NCBI RefSeq assembly: GCF_000307105.1
Contig: NC_018645.1
Span: 3,663,501-3,727,500 of the forward strand
Direction: 5' to 3'
Source of the DNA: Desulfobacula toluolica Tol2
GTDB taxonomy: Bacteria > Desulfobacterota > Desulfobacteria > Desulfobacterales > Desulfobacteraceae
DNA: 64,000 bases
In this document: positions 18,295 through 26,861 of the stretch, piece by piece
How the letters are laid out: the number at the start of each line of letters is the position of its first letter
Position numbering within the stretch: the stretch's first letter is position 1
The notes under the pieces: model-generated
What the model was told of the DNA's origin: nothing
The model's database searches: none
Seen by the model: only the letters and a program-made list of their open reading frames with translations
Position numbers and translations under genes: made by a program

Positions 18295-18513
18295 TTAAGA
18301 TTTAGCATCCTGAGATGTGGGTGCATCAACGCCCTCATCTTTTTTCCAGGAATCTTTCAACTCGTCAAATCCCAGATAAAGACCAAGACCACCACCCAAA
18401 AGAAGAACAAGTGGAACACACCCTGCCAGAAGCTTTAAAAATTCATCAAACCAGACAGCCAAGCCCACAACACCCAGAAGAACTGCAATCGCTCCACCAA
18501 TTAATGTTTTCAT
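18295..18513 (-). CDS. small two-helix membrane protein
   Basis: A 72-residue protein with a textbook AGGAGG box seven bases before ATG. Two hydrophobic helices (about 5-20 and 30-48) flank the short link WFDEFLKLL. The second ends in a Gly-rich LLLGGGLGLYLGF and is followed by an acidic, hydrophilic tail. I do not recognise a named family. Gly-rich small membrane proteins occur widely in Desulfobacterota. It ends opposite namZ, sharing the bidirectional terminator, and is a single-gene unit. Confidence 0.75.
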   Translation of the reverse strand: MKTLIGGAIAVLLGVVGLAVWFDEFLKLLAGCVPLVLLLGGGLGLYLGFDELKDSWKKDEGVDAPTSQDAKS

Positions 18514-18719
18514 AAAAAGGTCCTCCTAAAATTTTAATTTAAGCAGTAAATTATTCATTCACAATCAAATAAATATGAAAATTGTCAACATAAGTTTCGA
18601 AAAAATAGCACAAGCCTTTGTTTTTTTCAAGGCTATTTTAAGATTGCCATTCCAACAAACCTTTGATAATTAGGGCACAGTTATATCATTAATCGAAAAA
18701 TCCTTTATAAGGAAAACTA

Positions 18720-21365
18720 ATGGCGTTATTTCAAAAGCTTAAAGGCCTTAGTCTAAAACTATGGCCTAAGCTTGGCAGGCTGACAAACCCCATGCCGGAG
18801 AATACAGAAGATCACTTTCTATGCTTTTATCCCGGCAACTCAGGATATCTTATTCAAAAGCTGATTAAACGATTGATCAACAAGCTTAATTTTGATGATC
18901 ACAATATAGAAAAAATAAAAAATATTGATACAAACAACATAGTTGTTTATGCCAGTAAAAACAAAAGAGTCCTGGATTTTTTGTATTTTCACACAAAATT
19001 AAAAAACCTTAACCTGCCATATCCCCAGATAGGGTTTGATTTCAGGTTTCTTTTTCTTTTGCCTGTAAAACAGCTGTGCCGGATCTTTATCTGCCATATG
19101 AATTATTTTTTCCGCCATTTTCATTTTGAAGATGCCTATACAACAGGTTATGCCACAAAACAATTATTAAACGGCAGATCCGGATTTATCTGCTTAATTG
19201 AAGAAGAAGATTTCTATAAAAGATTTATTAAATCAACCCCTGATCCACTTTTCCTTTTAATTGAACTTCAAAAAAACACAAAAAAATCCGTCATAATTAT
19301 CCCGGAAGATATTATTTATATCACAAAACCAATGAGAAAAAATCCGACATTAGCGGATATCCTTTTGGGAACCCATGAAAAACCAGGATTAATCAAACGT
19401 TTTTTTATCATACTCAAAAAGCCTGAAAAAATAAGGGTTGAAATCACAAAACCGGTTAATTTAAAACAATTTATCAGCAGGCCCGAAATTGAACAGCTTG
19501 CTTCGGAATTCCAGGTCCATCGATTGAGAAGCCACCTGGTAGACATCCTGAACAGACAGAGAAAAAGCATTACCGGCCCTGTTTTAAAATCCAGACAGGA
19601 AATCACCGAAGATATCCTGACAAAAAAATCTTTACGCGAGTACCTGGCTGAATATGCATCGGAAAACAAACTTACCTTGAGTAAGACCCATAAAAAAGCG
19701 GCCGGATATATTAAAGAGATTGCAGCAAATTACAATCTTCAAATCATCAATTTCGGCAACTGGCTGTTGGCCTGGGTGTTTAAAAATATTTTTGAAGATC
19801 TTGTTGTCAACCAGGAACAGATCAACCGAATGAGGGAAAAATCGACCAAAGCCCCGCTTATCCTTGTGCCATGTCACAAAAGCCACCTGGACTACCTTTT
19901 ATTGCCCTATGTCATGTTTAAAAACAATATGCCCTGTCCACACATTGCAGCCGGGAAAAATCTGTCTTTCTGGCCATTAGGCCCTTTGTTCAGGGGGGGT
20001 GGAGCATTTTTTCTCAGACGCACCTTTAAAGGTGCGCCGCTCTATGCAAAAATTTTTGCCGCATACCTGGAAAAACTTCTGTATGAAGGATTTAATATAA
20101 AAATTTTTATTGAAGGTGGAAGAAGCCGGACAGGAAAACTTTTAAGCCCGAAACCCGGAGGGCTTGCCATGCTTATTAATGCATATATTAATGGTGCATG
20201 CAGCAATCTTTACTTTGTGCCTGTTTTTATCGGTTATGACCGTGTTCTTGAAGAAGATGCCTATCTAAAAGAAATTGAAGGCGGCAAAAAAACACCGGAA
20301 ACGTTGAAAGGACTCATCAATGCCCGTAAATTTCTAAAGAAAAAATACGGCAAAGTCTACATGAGATTTGATGAACCCATCTCCATAAAAGAGTATATTC
20401 AAAAAAAGAATATTGATCTTTCCAAAACTTCAAGTGATGAGTATATAAAATTTATAAAAAGTTTTGGTTATAAGCTTATAAATGCCATCAATACCAATGC
20501 CGTTGTAACCCCCCATGGTATTATTGCAAGCGCCGTATTAAACTGCTCTAAAAACAGTTTTACAAAAAAACAGATGATTGCCAGGGTCAACACCTATATG
20601 AATCTGTTGACATTTATGAATGCAGAGCTTTCCGATACACTTTTGATTGATTCTGATAACACACTGAATTCGGTCGTCAACGACTTTATTTCAAGAAATT
20701 TTATCGAACTTGCAGATGAAGATGACAACGATATCACAGAACACACTGTTTTTATTGTAAAAGACAACAAACGGGCAATTCTGGACTATTATAAAAATTC
20801 CGTGATATCATTTTTTGTTAAATTTGCCTACACTGCAGTTGCCATCCTTGAGACAGACAGGTTTCAATTTTCGTCTTCAGATCTTGTTGTCCGATATAAA
20901 TTCCTGGAAAAGATATTCACGGATGAATTTTTCTTTGATGAAGAGACAACTTACGAAGAAGATATTTCAACATGTATCAAGGGATTTATAAACGACGGTA
21001 TAATTGTACCTGATTCCCGGCAATTGGATATGTTCAGCATCACATCCCAGGGGTTGCGCAAACTCAAATGGTTTGCAGCCTTTTTACAGCCTTTTTTTGA
21101 ATCTTACAAAACCACCCTTCTTTACTTTGAAAAATATGAAGCCGGCAAGCATGAGGGAAAAGAGCAAATCAAAAAAATTCATTCCAAGGGAACTAAACTT
21201 TATAAAGGGAAAATAATCACCTTTAAAGAATCCTTATCCCTGGTGAATTATAAAAACGCGGTCCATTATTTTACCAAATCCGGGATTAACGGGTCCCAGG
21301 ATCATACACAGATTGAGTATTACAAAAACATTATTGACCGATTAATTCTTTTAATAGCATCATAA
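18720..21365 (+). CDS. plsB: PlsB-type glycerol-3-phosphate acyltransferase
   Basis: An 881-residue protein of the PlsB/GPAT family, which adds the first acyl chain to glycerol-3-phosphate at the membrane. All four acyltransferase blocks are present: HKSHLDYL (HX4D, about residues 385-392), GGAFFLRR, FIEGGRSRTGK and VPVFIGYDRV. Length matches PlsB (about 800) rather than 250-residue PlsC. The N-terminal 300 residues are divergent. A RBS AAGGA lies seven bases before ATG. It is followed four bases later by the MurU-AmgK fusion, an operon of envelope-building genes. Confidence 0.88.
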   Translation: MALFQKLKGLSLKLWPKLGRLTNPMPENTEDHFLCFYPGNSGYLIQKLIKRLINKLNFDDHNIEKIKNIDTNNIVVYASKNKRVLDFLYFHTKLKNLNLPYPQIGFDFRFLFLLPVKQLCRIFICHMNYFFRHFHFEDAYTTGYATKQLLNGRSGFICLIEEEDFYKRFIKSTPDPLFLLIELQKNTKKSVIIIPEDIIYITKPMRKNPTLADILLGTHEKPGLIKRFFIILKKPEKIRVEITKPVNLKQFISRPEIEQLASEFQVHRLRSHLVDILNRQRKSITGPVLKSRQEITEDILTKKSLREYLAEYASENKLTLSKTHKKAAGYIKEIAANYNLQIINFGNWLLAWVFKNIFEDLVVNQEQINRMREKSTKAPLILVPCHKSHLDYLLLPYVMFKNNMPCPHIAAGKNLSFWPLGPLFRGGGAFFLRRTFKGAPLYAKIFAAYLEKLLYEGFNIKIFIEGGRSRTGKLLSPKPGGLAMLINAYINGACSNLYFVPVFIGYDRVLEEDAYLKEIEGGKKTPETLKGLINARKFLKKKYGKVYMRFDEPISIKEYIQKKNIDLSKTSSDEYIKFIKSFGYKLINAINTNAVVTPHGIIASAVLNCSKNSFTKKQMIARVNTYMNLLTFMNAELSDTLLIDSDNTLNSVVNDFISRNFIELADEDDNDITEHTVFIVKDNKRAILDYYKNSVISFFVKFAYTAVAILETDRFQFSSSDLVVRYKFLEKIFTDEFFFDEETTYEEDISTCIKGFINDGIIVPDSRQLDMFSITSQGLRKLKWFAAFLQPFFESYKTTLLYFEKYEAGKHEGKEQIKKIHSKGTKLYKGKIITFKESLSLVNYKNAVHYFTKSGINGSQDHTQIEYYKNIIDRLILLIAS

Positions 21366-21369
21366 AACC

Positions 21370-23022
21370 ATGAAAGCACTTATTCTTTCAGCAGGATTCG
21401 GCACCCGGCTGTTACCCTACAGCAAAACAATCCCAAAGCCTTTGTTTACATTGATGTCAAAACCCGTGCTTGAACATGTCATCAAACACCTTGTGGACAA
21501 TGGATGTGACTATATCCTGATCAATACCCATCATTTGCACGACCAGATAGAAGCCTTTGTTGATCAACTTGATGTTCCTATTGATATTAAAACCATCCAC
21601 GAACCTGTTATCCTTGAAACCGGAGGTGCCATTGCCAATGCAAAACCTTTTTTAACGGATGATCCTTTTTTTGTCATTAATTCCGATGTCATTTCAAATG
21701 TGAACCTGAACAAGTTATATGCGTTCCATAAAGAATCAAAAAGTCTGGCAACGCTTGTTCTTCATGATCATGACAAATTCAATAAAGTCAGCATTGATGA
21801 TCAGGGATATATCCAAAATTTTGATTCAAAAGCAAATGGTCTTGCATTTACCGGCATACAGGTTTTGTCTCCACAAATTTATGATTATTTTCCCGACAAA
21901 AAATCATTTTCAAGCATTGAAGTATATCAACGCCTCATCCGTCTAAAACAGGTAAAAGCATTTGTGGAAAAAAATATTTTCTGGTCTGATATCGGCACAT
22001 TAGAATCTTATTCAAGAACTTCCCTTCTTGAACTGGCTGCATCCCGGTTCGGGGTTGAACACGACAAAATCAAAGACATTCAAATTGACACCCTTGCCGG
22101 AGACGGATCAGACAGGCAATGGTACAGGGCATCATATGGTAATCAAACCGCTGTTATCAGCGACCATGGCATCTGCATGCCGGCAACGGATCGCCTGCGG
22201 CAACTCAAAGCCTTTATCCATATCGGAAATCATATTTTTTCCAGGAACATTCCAGTCCCCCGCATCCTCAATCACGATGAGCTTTCAGGAATGGTAACCC
22301 TTGATGATCTTGGAGATATACACCTTGAAACCAGGATCAAACAAAAAAATAACACCTCATTTACATTAAAGATTTATAAACAGGTAATCGACTTTGTCAT
22401 TGATTTTTCAATCAAGGGCTTACAGGGATTTAATAAAAAATGGACCTGCCAGACCGAAACCTACTCAAAAGAATTGATTATTGAAAAAGAATGCCGGTAT
22501 TTCATAGAGGCATTCATCCAGGGGTATTTAAACCTTGATATATCATTTCATGAGTTTTCAAATGAATTTGACCATATTTCAGACCATGCATTAAAACACG
22601 GATTTATCGGGCTGATGCACCGAGATATGCAGTCAAGAAATATCATGATACACAACAATAAGCCGTTTTTTATTGATTTTCAATCAGCCAGATCCGGGCC
22701 TTTGCAATATGATCTTGCATCTTTGCTCATCGACCCTTATGTTAACTTAACAGGTAAAATACAAAAGGATCTTTTGCAATACACCACGGAAAAATTAAAA
22801 TTGAGCCAAACGGAAAGACAAAATTTTTTAGACTGCTATCAATATTGCTGTTTAACAAGAAATCTGCAATTTTTAGGCGCTTTTAGTTTTTTGACTCAAA
22901 CAAAAAAGAAAACCGGGTTTGAACAGTATATCCCATATGCTGTAAAATCTTTAAAAAAAATCATCTCCGGTTTGAATACGGATAAAATACCCAAACTGTC
23001 AAAACTTGTTAAAGCTATATAA
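21370..23022 (+). CDS. MurU-AmgK fusion: nucleotidyltransferase plus sugar kinase
   Basis: A 550-residue two-domain protein. Residues 1-225 are a sugar-phosphate nucleotidyltransferase (SAGFGTRLLPYSKTIPKPL, then FFVINSDV, then WSDIGTLES). Residues of about 240-550 are an aminoglycoside-phosphotransferase-like kinase with the catalytic loop HRDMQSRNIM and the metal motif FIDFQ. In Pseudomonas the separate enzymes AmgK and MurU convert MurNAc to MurNAc-1-phosphate and then UDP-MurNAc, bypassing de novo synthesis. Fusion of the two, with NamZ nearby, supports the same recycling role here. The exact sugar is inference. It probably belongs to one operon with plsB and dapB. Confidence 0.85.
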   Translation: MKALILSAGFGTRLLPYSKTIPKPLFTLMSKPVLEHVIKHLVDNGCDYILINTHHLHDQIEAFVDQLDVPIDIKTIHEPVILETGGAIANAKPFLTDDPFFVINSDVISNVNLNKLYAFHKESKSLATLVLHDHDKFNKVSIDDQGYIQNFDSKANGLAFTGIQVLSPQIYDYFPDKKSFSSIEVYQRLIRLKQVKAFVEKNIFWSDIGTLESYSRTSLLELAASRFGVEHDKIKDIQIDTLAGDGSDRQWYRASYGNQTAVISDHGICMPATDRLRQLKAFIHIGNHIFSRNIPVPRILNHDELSGMVTLDDLGDIHLETRIKQKNNTSFTLKIYKQVIDFVIDFSIKGLQGFNKKWTCQTETYSKELIIEKECRYFIEAFIQGYLNLDISFHEFSNEFDHISDHALKHGFIGLMHRDMQSRNIMIHNNKPFFIDFQSARSGPLQYDLASLLIDPYVNLTGKIQKDLLQYTTEKLKLSQTERQNFLDCYQYCCLTRNLQFLGAFSFLTQTKKKTGFEQYIPYAVKSLKKIISGLNTDKIPKLSKLVKAI

Positions 23023-23036
23023 GGAATTTTTTTAAA

Positions 23037-23870
23037 ATGGAAAAAATAAATATCATGATCAATGGGCTGCCGGGCAATGTTGCTAAAACAATGGCCCGGT
23101 CCGGCATCACCGACAACCGGTTCAATGTCATGCCCTTTTCCCTTACGGGTCAGGAAATCGAAGACAAAACCATTACGATCGACCAGATGAGATTTGAACT
23201 TGTCAAACCCGATGTAAGGGATGAAAAAATCATCCGGATTAAACGCCAGTTTAACTCTTTTATTACCATTGATTATACTCACCCCACTGCCGTAAACTCA
23301 AATGCGCTTTTTTATACCCAAAACCAGATTCCCTTTGTCATGGGAACCACGGGAGGAAACAGGGAGCAACTTGAGCAGGTTGTAAAAAAATCTTCTACTC
23401 CTGCTGTTATTGCGCCGAATATGGCCAAGCAGATTGTGGGATTCCAGGCAATGATGGAATATGCGGCAAACACATTCCCAGGCCTTTTTGAAGGGTATAC
23501 TCTTCAGGTGTCGGAAAGCCATCAAAACGGAAAAGCAGACACTTCAGGGACTGCCAAGGCAATGGTAGGATATTTTAATCAGCTGGGCGCAAATTTTGAT
23601 GTGAACAAAATTCAAATGGTACGAGATCCTGAAGTACAAAGAAAAGAATGGAAAATCCCCAAAGAACACATAGCCGGTCACGGATGGCATACCTATACAT
23701 TAACCGCACCGGACGGATCAGCTTTGTTTGAATTCAAACACAATATCAACGGCCGGGATATTTATGTCAGCGGCACCTTTGATGCTGTTGTTTTTTTGAT
23801 GGAAAAACTTAATAAACCTGATGACTCCAAAAAACTATATACGATGATTGATGTATTAAACAGGCCGTAA
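23037..23870 (+). CDS. dapB: 4-hydroxy-tetrahydrodipicolinate reductase, plant-type
   Basis: A 277-residue reductase of the lysine/diaminopimelate pathway. FVMGTTGGNR, VIAPNMAKQIVGF, ESHQNGKADTSGTAKAM (catalytic region with the active-site His and the substrate-binding Lys/Thr), GHGWHTYTL and FEFKHNINGRDIYVSGT match the plant/algal form of DapB better than the E. coli form. The N-terminal nucleotide-binding Gly motif is the variant NGLPGNVAK. A good RBS (AAGGA) precedes ATG. It supplies meso-DAP for peptidoglycan, consistent with the MurU-AmgK gene upstream. Confidence 0.88.
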   Translation: MEKINIMINGLPGNVAKTMARSGITDNRFNVMPFSLTGQEIEDKTITIDQMRFELVKPDVRDEKIIRIKRQFNSFITIDYTHPTAVNSNALFYTQNQIPFVMGTTGGNREQLEQVVKKSSTPAVIAPNMAKQIVGFQAMMEYAANTFPGLFEGYTLQVSESHQNGKADTSGTAKAMVGYFNQLGANFDVNKIQMVRDPEVQRKEWKIPKEHIAGHGWHTYTLTAPDGSALFEFKHNINGRDIYVSGTFDAVVFLMEKLNKPDDSKKLYTMIDVLNRP

Positions 23871-23874
23871 TAAA

Positions 23875-24372
23875 TTGAATTTTTATGTAAAACTGGCTTT
23901 AATCATATTCGCACTGGCATATCTGATCAGCCCTGTGGATATCATTCCTGATCTATTATTGCCCTATATCGGCTGGATTGATGATGGTGTTATTCTCGGC
24001 ACCATTGTCTATCTGATCCGTTATGGAAGACTGCCCAATTTCCTGTTTAAAAACCAGGCACCTTTCAACCAGTCTTTTGAACAAAAAAATGCGAATTTTA
24101 CCTCAAACAAAAAATACAGACAAAAGACCAGCCAAAAGACAAGTCAGGCCTATCAGGAAAAAACCACCTCTGAAAATATTCCCAAAAACCCTTATGCTGT
24201 TTTAGGTATTGAACCCGGTGCATCAAAAAAAAAAATCCAGGAGGCATATAAGGAGGCTATAAAAAAATACCATCCTGATAAAGTATCCCATATGGGCAAA
24301 GAATTTTCCGATCTTGCCAATAAAAAATTCCTTGAAATCCAACAGGCTTATGACACATTAATGAATAAATAA
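23875..24372 (+). CDS. DUF1232 membrane segment fused to C-terminal J domain
   Basis: A 165-residue protein translated from TTG, four bases after dapB. The N-terminus is one DUF1232 unit (LAYLISPVDIIPDLLLPYIGWIDD) with a hydrophobic helix. A Lys/Gln-rich linker follows, then a J domain (NPYAVLGIEPGASKKKIQEAY ... KKYHPDKV) with the HPD tripeptide that stimulates Hsp70. It should be a membrane-tethered DnaK co-chaperone. This fusion is seen in several proteobacteria; clients are unknown. Confidence 0.85.
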   Translation: MNFYVKLALIIFALAYLISPVDIIPDLLLPYIGWIDDGVILGTIVYLIRYGRLPNFLFKNQAPFNQSFEQKNANFTSNKKYRQKTSQKTSQAYQEKTTSENIPKNPYAVLGIEPGASKKKIQEAYKEAIKKYHPDKVSHMGKEFSDLANKKFLEIQQAYDTLMNK

Positions 24373-24384
24373 GGAAAGTGGCCT

Positions 24385-25152
24385 ATGGAATTTTTAAAAA
24401 TAGGTTCCAAAAAGATTGAAGTGCAGTGGCATAAGCAAAGACAAAAAGATCATCCCACCCTGATCTTTTTGCATGAAGGTCTGGGGTGTGCAAAAATGTG
24501 GAAAGATTTCCCCCAAAGGGTCTCCCAAATGACATCTTGTCCCTGTTTGGTTTTTTCAAGATTTGGATACGGCAATTCAGATCCATGCCCCGTCCCCTGG
24601 AAAATCAACTTTATGCACAAACAGGCCCTTAGCATCCTGCCGGCCATCATAAAAAAAGCTCAAATTAAAGATTATATTTTGATTGGTCACTCGGATGGCG
24701 CATCCATTGGCATCATCTTTGCCGGCAGCCCATATGCACGAGGCTTGAAAGGGCTTATCACTGAAGCCGCACATTTGTTTTGTGAACCCGTCACTGTAGA
24801 GTGCATTCAACAGGCAAAAACCAATTATGAACAGCATGATTTAAAGCAACGCCTTGAAAAATATCATGGTAAAAATACAAAGAATGCATTCCGCGGCTGG
24901 AATGATGTCTGGCTAAACCCGAATTTTATCAACTGGAACATTGAAAAATACTTAAAGCACATCAATGTTCCCATGCTTGCCATCCAGGGAAAAGACGATC
25001 AGTATGGAACCGTAAGGCATATTCATTCCATTCGCCGCCATGTAAATCATGCCAGAACTTGCCTGATTGATAACTGCAGACACTCTCCACACCTTGAGCA
25101 GCCTGAAAAAGCATTAAACATCATAACTGAATTTATTAGTCATATTCTATGA
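24385..25152 (+). CDS. alpha/beta-fold hydrolase
   Basis: A 255-residue hydrolase. The oxyanion-side motif is FLHEGLG, the nucleophile elbow is GHSDGAS (S103), the acid is probably the Asp in QGKDDQYG, and the His is in the late CRHSPHLEQP stretch. It lacks a signal peptide. The family includes haloperoxidase-like esterases and C-C hydrolases; substrate is not predictable. A good RBS (AAGGA) lies upstream. It is the last gene of the plus-strand run from plsB. Confidence 0.88.
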   Translation: MEFLKIGSKKIEVQWHKQRQKDHPTLIFLHEGLGCAKMWKDFPQRVSQMTSCPCLVFSRFGYGNSDPCPVPWKINFMHKQALSILPAIIKKAQIKDYILIGHSDGASIGIIFAGSPYARGLKGLITEAAHLFCEPVTVECIQQAKTNYEQHDLKQRLEKYHGKNTKNAFRGWNDVWLNPNFINWNIEKYLKHINVPMLAIQGKDDQYGTVRHIHSIRRHVNHARTCLIDNCRHSPHLEQPEKALNIITEFISHIL

Positions 25153-25173
25153 AAGCAGCATAAAAAATAAAAA

Positions 25174-25210
25174 GTCAGGCATAATAACCACTCATATGAT
25201 CAAGCCTGAC
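25174..25210 (+). terminator. weak hairpin after the hydrolase gene
   Basis: GTCAGGC / GCCTGAC arms separated by 23 bases, with no clear T-run. It could be a weak or Rho-assisted terminator. Confidence 0.25.
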
Positions 25211-25332
25211 AATTCATTAAGTAATATGTTTTTCATTGTAAAATTCAAATACCTCTTTATTTTTACACAAATAATTGTTACTGGATCGCAAATAATTAAA
25301 TTAGAGGAAATCTAAAAAAGGAATATTCTTGA

Positions 25333-26136
25333 ATGTCACATATCAATAATCCCATGGAAATCTTTAAGTTGCTGAATGGTTCTAACTGTAAAGAATGTAA
25401 TGAAAAAACCTGCCTGGCATTTGCAGTGGCTGTATTTAAGGAAAAAAAACCGATACATGCGTGCCCTTATTTGGAAAAAAAAGTGATTGAACAGTATGGG
25501 GGGGCAATTGAAAAACCCAATACCATTGATGAATATAAAGCAGAAGCTATTGAAACACTCAAACAAAAGATATCCTTGATTGATATTTCCAAAGCAGCGA
25601 AACGCATAGGAGCCCAGTTTTACAACAATAAACTTACCGTAAAAATTTTTGGTAAGAATTTAAGTATTGATGCAAAGTGCAACATATCATCTGAAATTCA
25701 TATCAATGCATATATGATGGTGCCTGTATTAAACTATATCTTGAACGGATCAGGTAAATCTCCGAACGGAAATTGGATCACATTTCGGGAGTTGACTGGC
25801 GGAGCTTCCCGATATGCTCATTTTCAACAGCGTTGTGAAAAACCGTTAAAGCGGATTGCTGATATCTATACGGATCTGTTTAAAGATATGCTGGAAATTT
25901 TTGACGGAAAAAAAATTGTCAGTCATATTGATTCGGATATTTCAATTGTTTTGTATCCTTTGCCTCTTTTTCCGATAATGGTTTGCTACTGGAAGCCGGA
26001 AGATGGTCTTGAGTCTAGTCTTCACATCTATTTTGATACTACGTCTGATGATAATCTTGACATTGAATCCATCTATACGCTTAGTGAAGGTTTTGCTTTG
26101 ATGTTTGAGAAAATCGCCTTGAAACATGGTTTTTAA
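25333..26136 (+). CDS. Fe-S and DUF3786 domain protein
   Basis: A 267-residue protein. Residues 1-50 have a four-Cys motif (NCKECNEKTCLAFAVAV ... HACPYL) like the [4Fe-4S] domain of the corrinoid Fe-S protein large subunit and related redox proteins. The rest is DUF3786 (ITFRELTGGASRYAHF; YPLPLFPIMVCYW), a family frequent in sulfate reducers and methanogens, often near corrinoid or acetyl-CoA pathway genes. The function is unknown. The stop codon is followed directly by a copy of the dispersed repeat. Confidence 0.85.
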   Translation: MSHINNPMEIFKLLNGSNCKECNEKTCLAFAVAVFKEKKPIHACPYLEKKVIEQYGGAIEKPNTIDEYKAEAIETLKQKISLIDISKAAKRIGAQFYNNKLTVKIFGKNLSIDAKCNISSEIHINAYMMVPVLNYILNGSGKSPNGNWITFRELTGGASRYAHFQQRCEKPLKRIADIYTDLFKDMLEIFDGKKIVSHIDSDISIVLYPLPLFPIMVCYWKPEDGLESSLHIYFDTTSDDNLDIESIYTLSEGFALMFEKIALKHGF

Positions 26137-26160
26137 TAACGGCCATGGCAGATTTGTACG
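26136..26160 (-). repeat. dispersed CTGCCATGGC repeat, copy B
   Basis: ATAACGGCCATGGCAGATTT begins on the last base of the DUF3786 stop codon. Only the core is conserved; the TTGTGACA side is degenerate. Confidence 0.5.
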
Positions 26161-26567
26161 ATAAAAATTCCAAAATTATTATTTTTTTATTGAATAAAAC
26201 ATCAATCTTTAATATATTTTTATATCTGCGATATTTATTCACCAAGATAACAGGTATTAAAACACATTAAATAATGTTATGACTTATTTATCCATAATTA
26301 TTTTAATAGGTTAAGATTTATTTCATATTACCCACTTGCAGTATTTATTATTTTTAGAAATAATTTTTCGAGTTATTTATTAACACGCATTATTTATTAA
26401 AAAATGGTTCGGTAATTTTTTTAACCTGCAGCATATAAAATCATAACTATCTAAATTTACCATAACCTGACTTTTAGAATGGCTTCCATAAACTATTGTT
26501 ATAATTCAAAGATATTTTTTACCAAACTTTTTTACCGACCATTGATTAAAAAAATCAACTTTTTTTG

Positions 26568-26596
26568 TTGACTTAAGCCTTATATCTTAATATGGG
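26568..26596 (+). promoter_or_regulatory. candidate promoter upstream of acs
   Basis: TTGACT, 17 bases, TATGGG. It is about 265 bases before the acs start, leaving a long untranslated leader. The -10 match is imperfect. Confidence 0.35.
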
Positions 26597-26778
26597 TTAA
26601 ATACAATATATAAACAGAATTCACTTTATAATTACGATTTCTCTTCTCATTTGGCGCATCGTATGTCCTTGACCTGAAACGACTGAAGCATACTGGTATC
26701 AATGTAATTAAACTTTGTAATGAAACCTTAAATGAAAAACATTTCAATTTTTTAATACTGTATTTTATTCTGTAAAAA

Positions 26779-26822
26779 AGGAGGTGGTGCCGTCTTTATC
26801 GTTTTCTTTATCATTTTAGCAC
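26779..26822 (+). promoter_or_regulatory. leader motif GGAGGTGGTGC with complementary GCACC
   Basis: AAGGAGGTGGTGC is followed 33 bases later by AGCACCTT, which can pair with it and hide the Shine-Dalgarno-like run. The same GGAGGTGGTGC string occurs in front of the symporter gene (30878-30888). No long ORF follows in either leader. Confidence 0.35.
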
Positions 26823-26861
26823 CTTGACCGTTAAAACCGCATAAACACAAAGGAGATGATC

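Larger units (their letters stand above)
26161..26861. other. AT-rich leader region of the acetate cluster
   Basis: Seven hundred bases without a gene. It is strongly AT-rich and contains one candidate promoter (26568-26596) and a leader element with GGAGGTGGTGC (26780-26790). No riboswitch or CRP-like operator is recognised. Confidence 0.5.
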
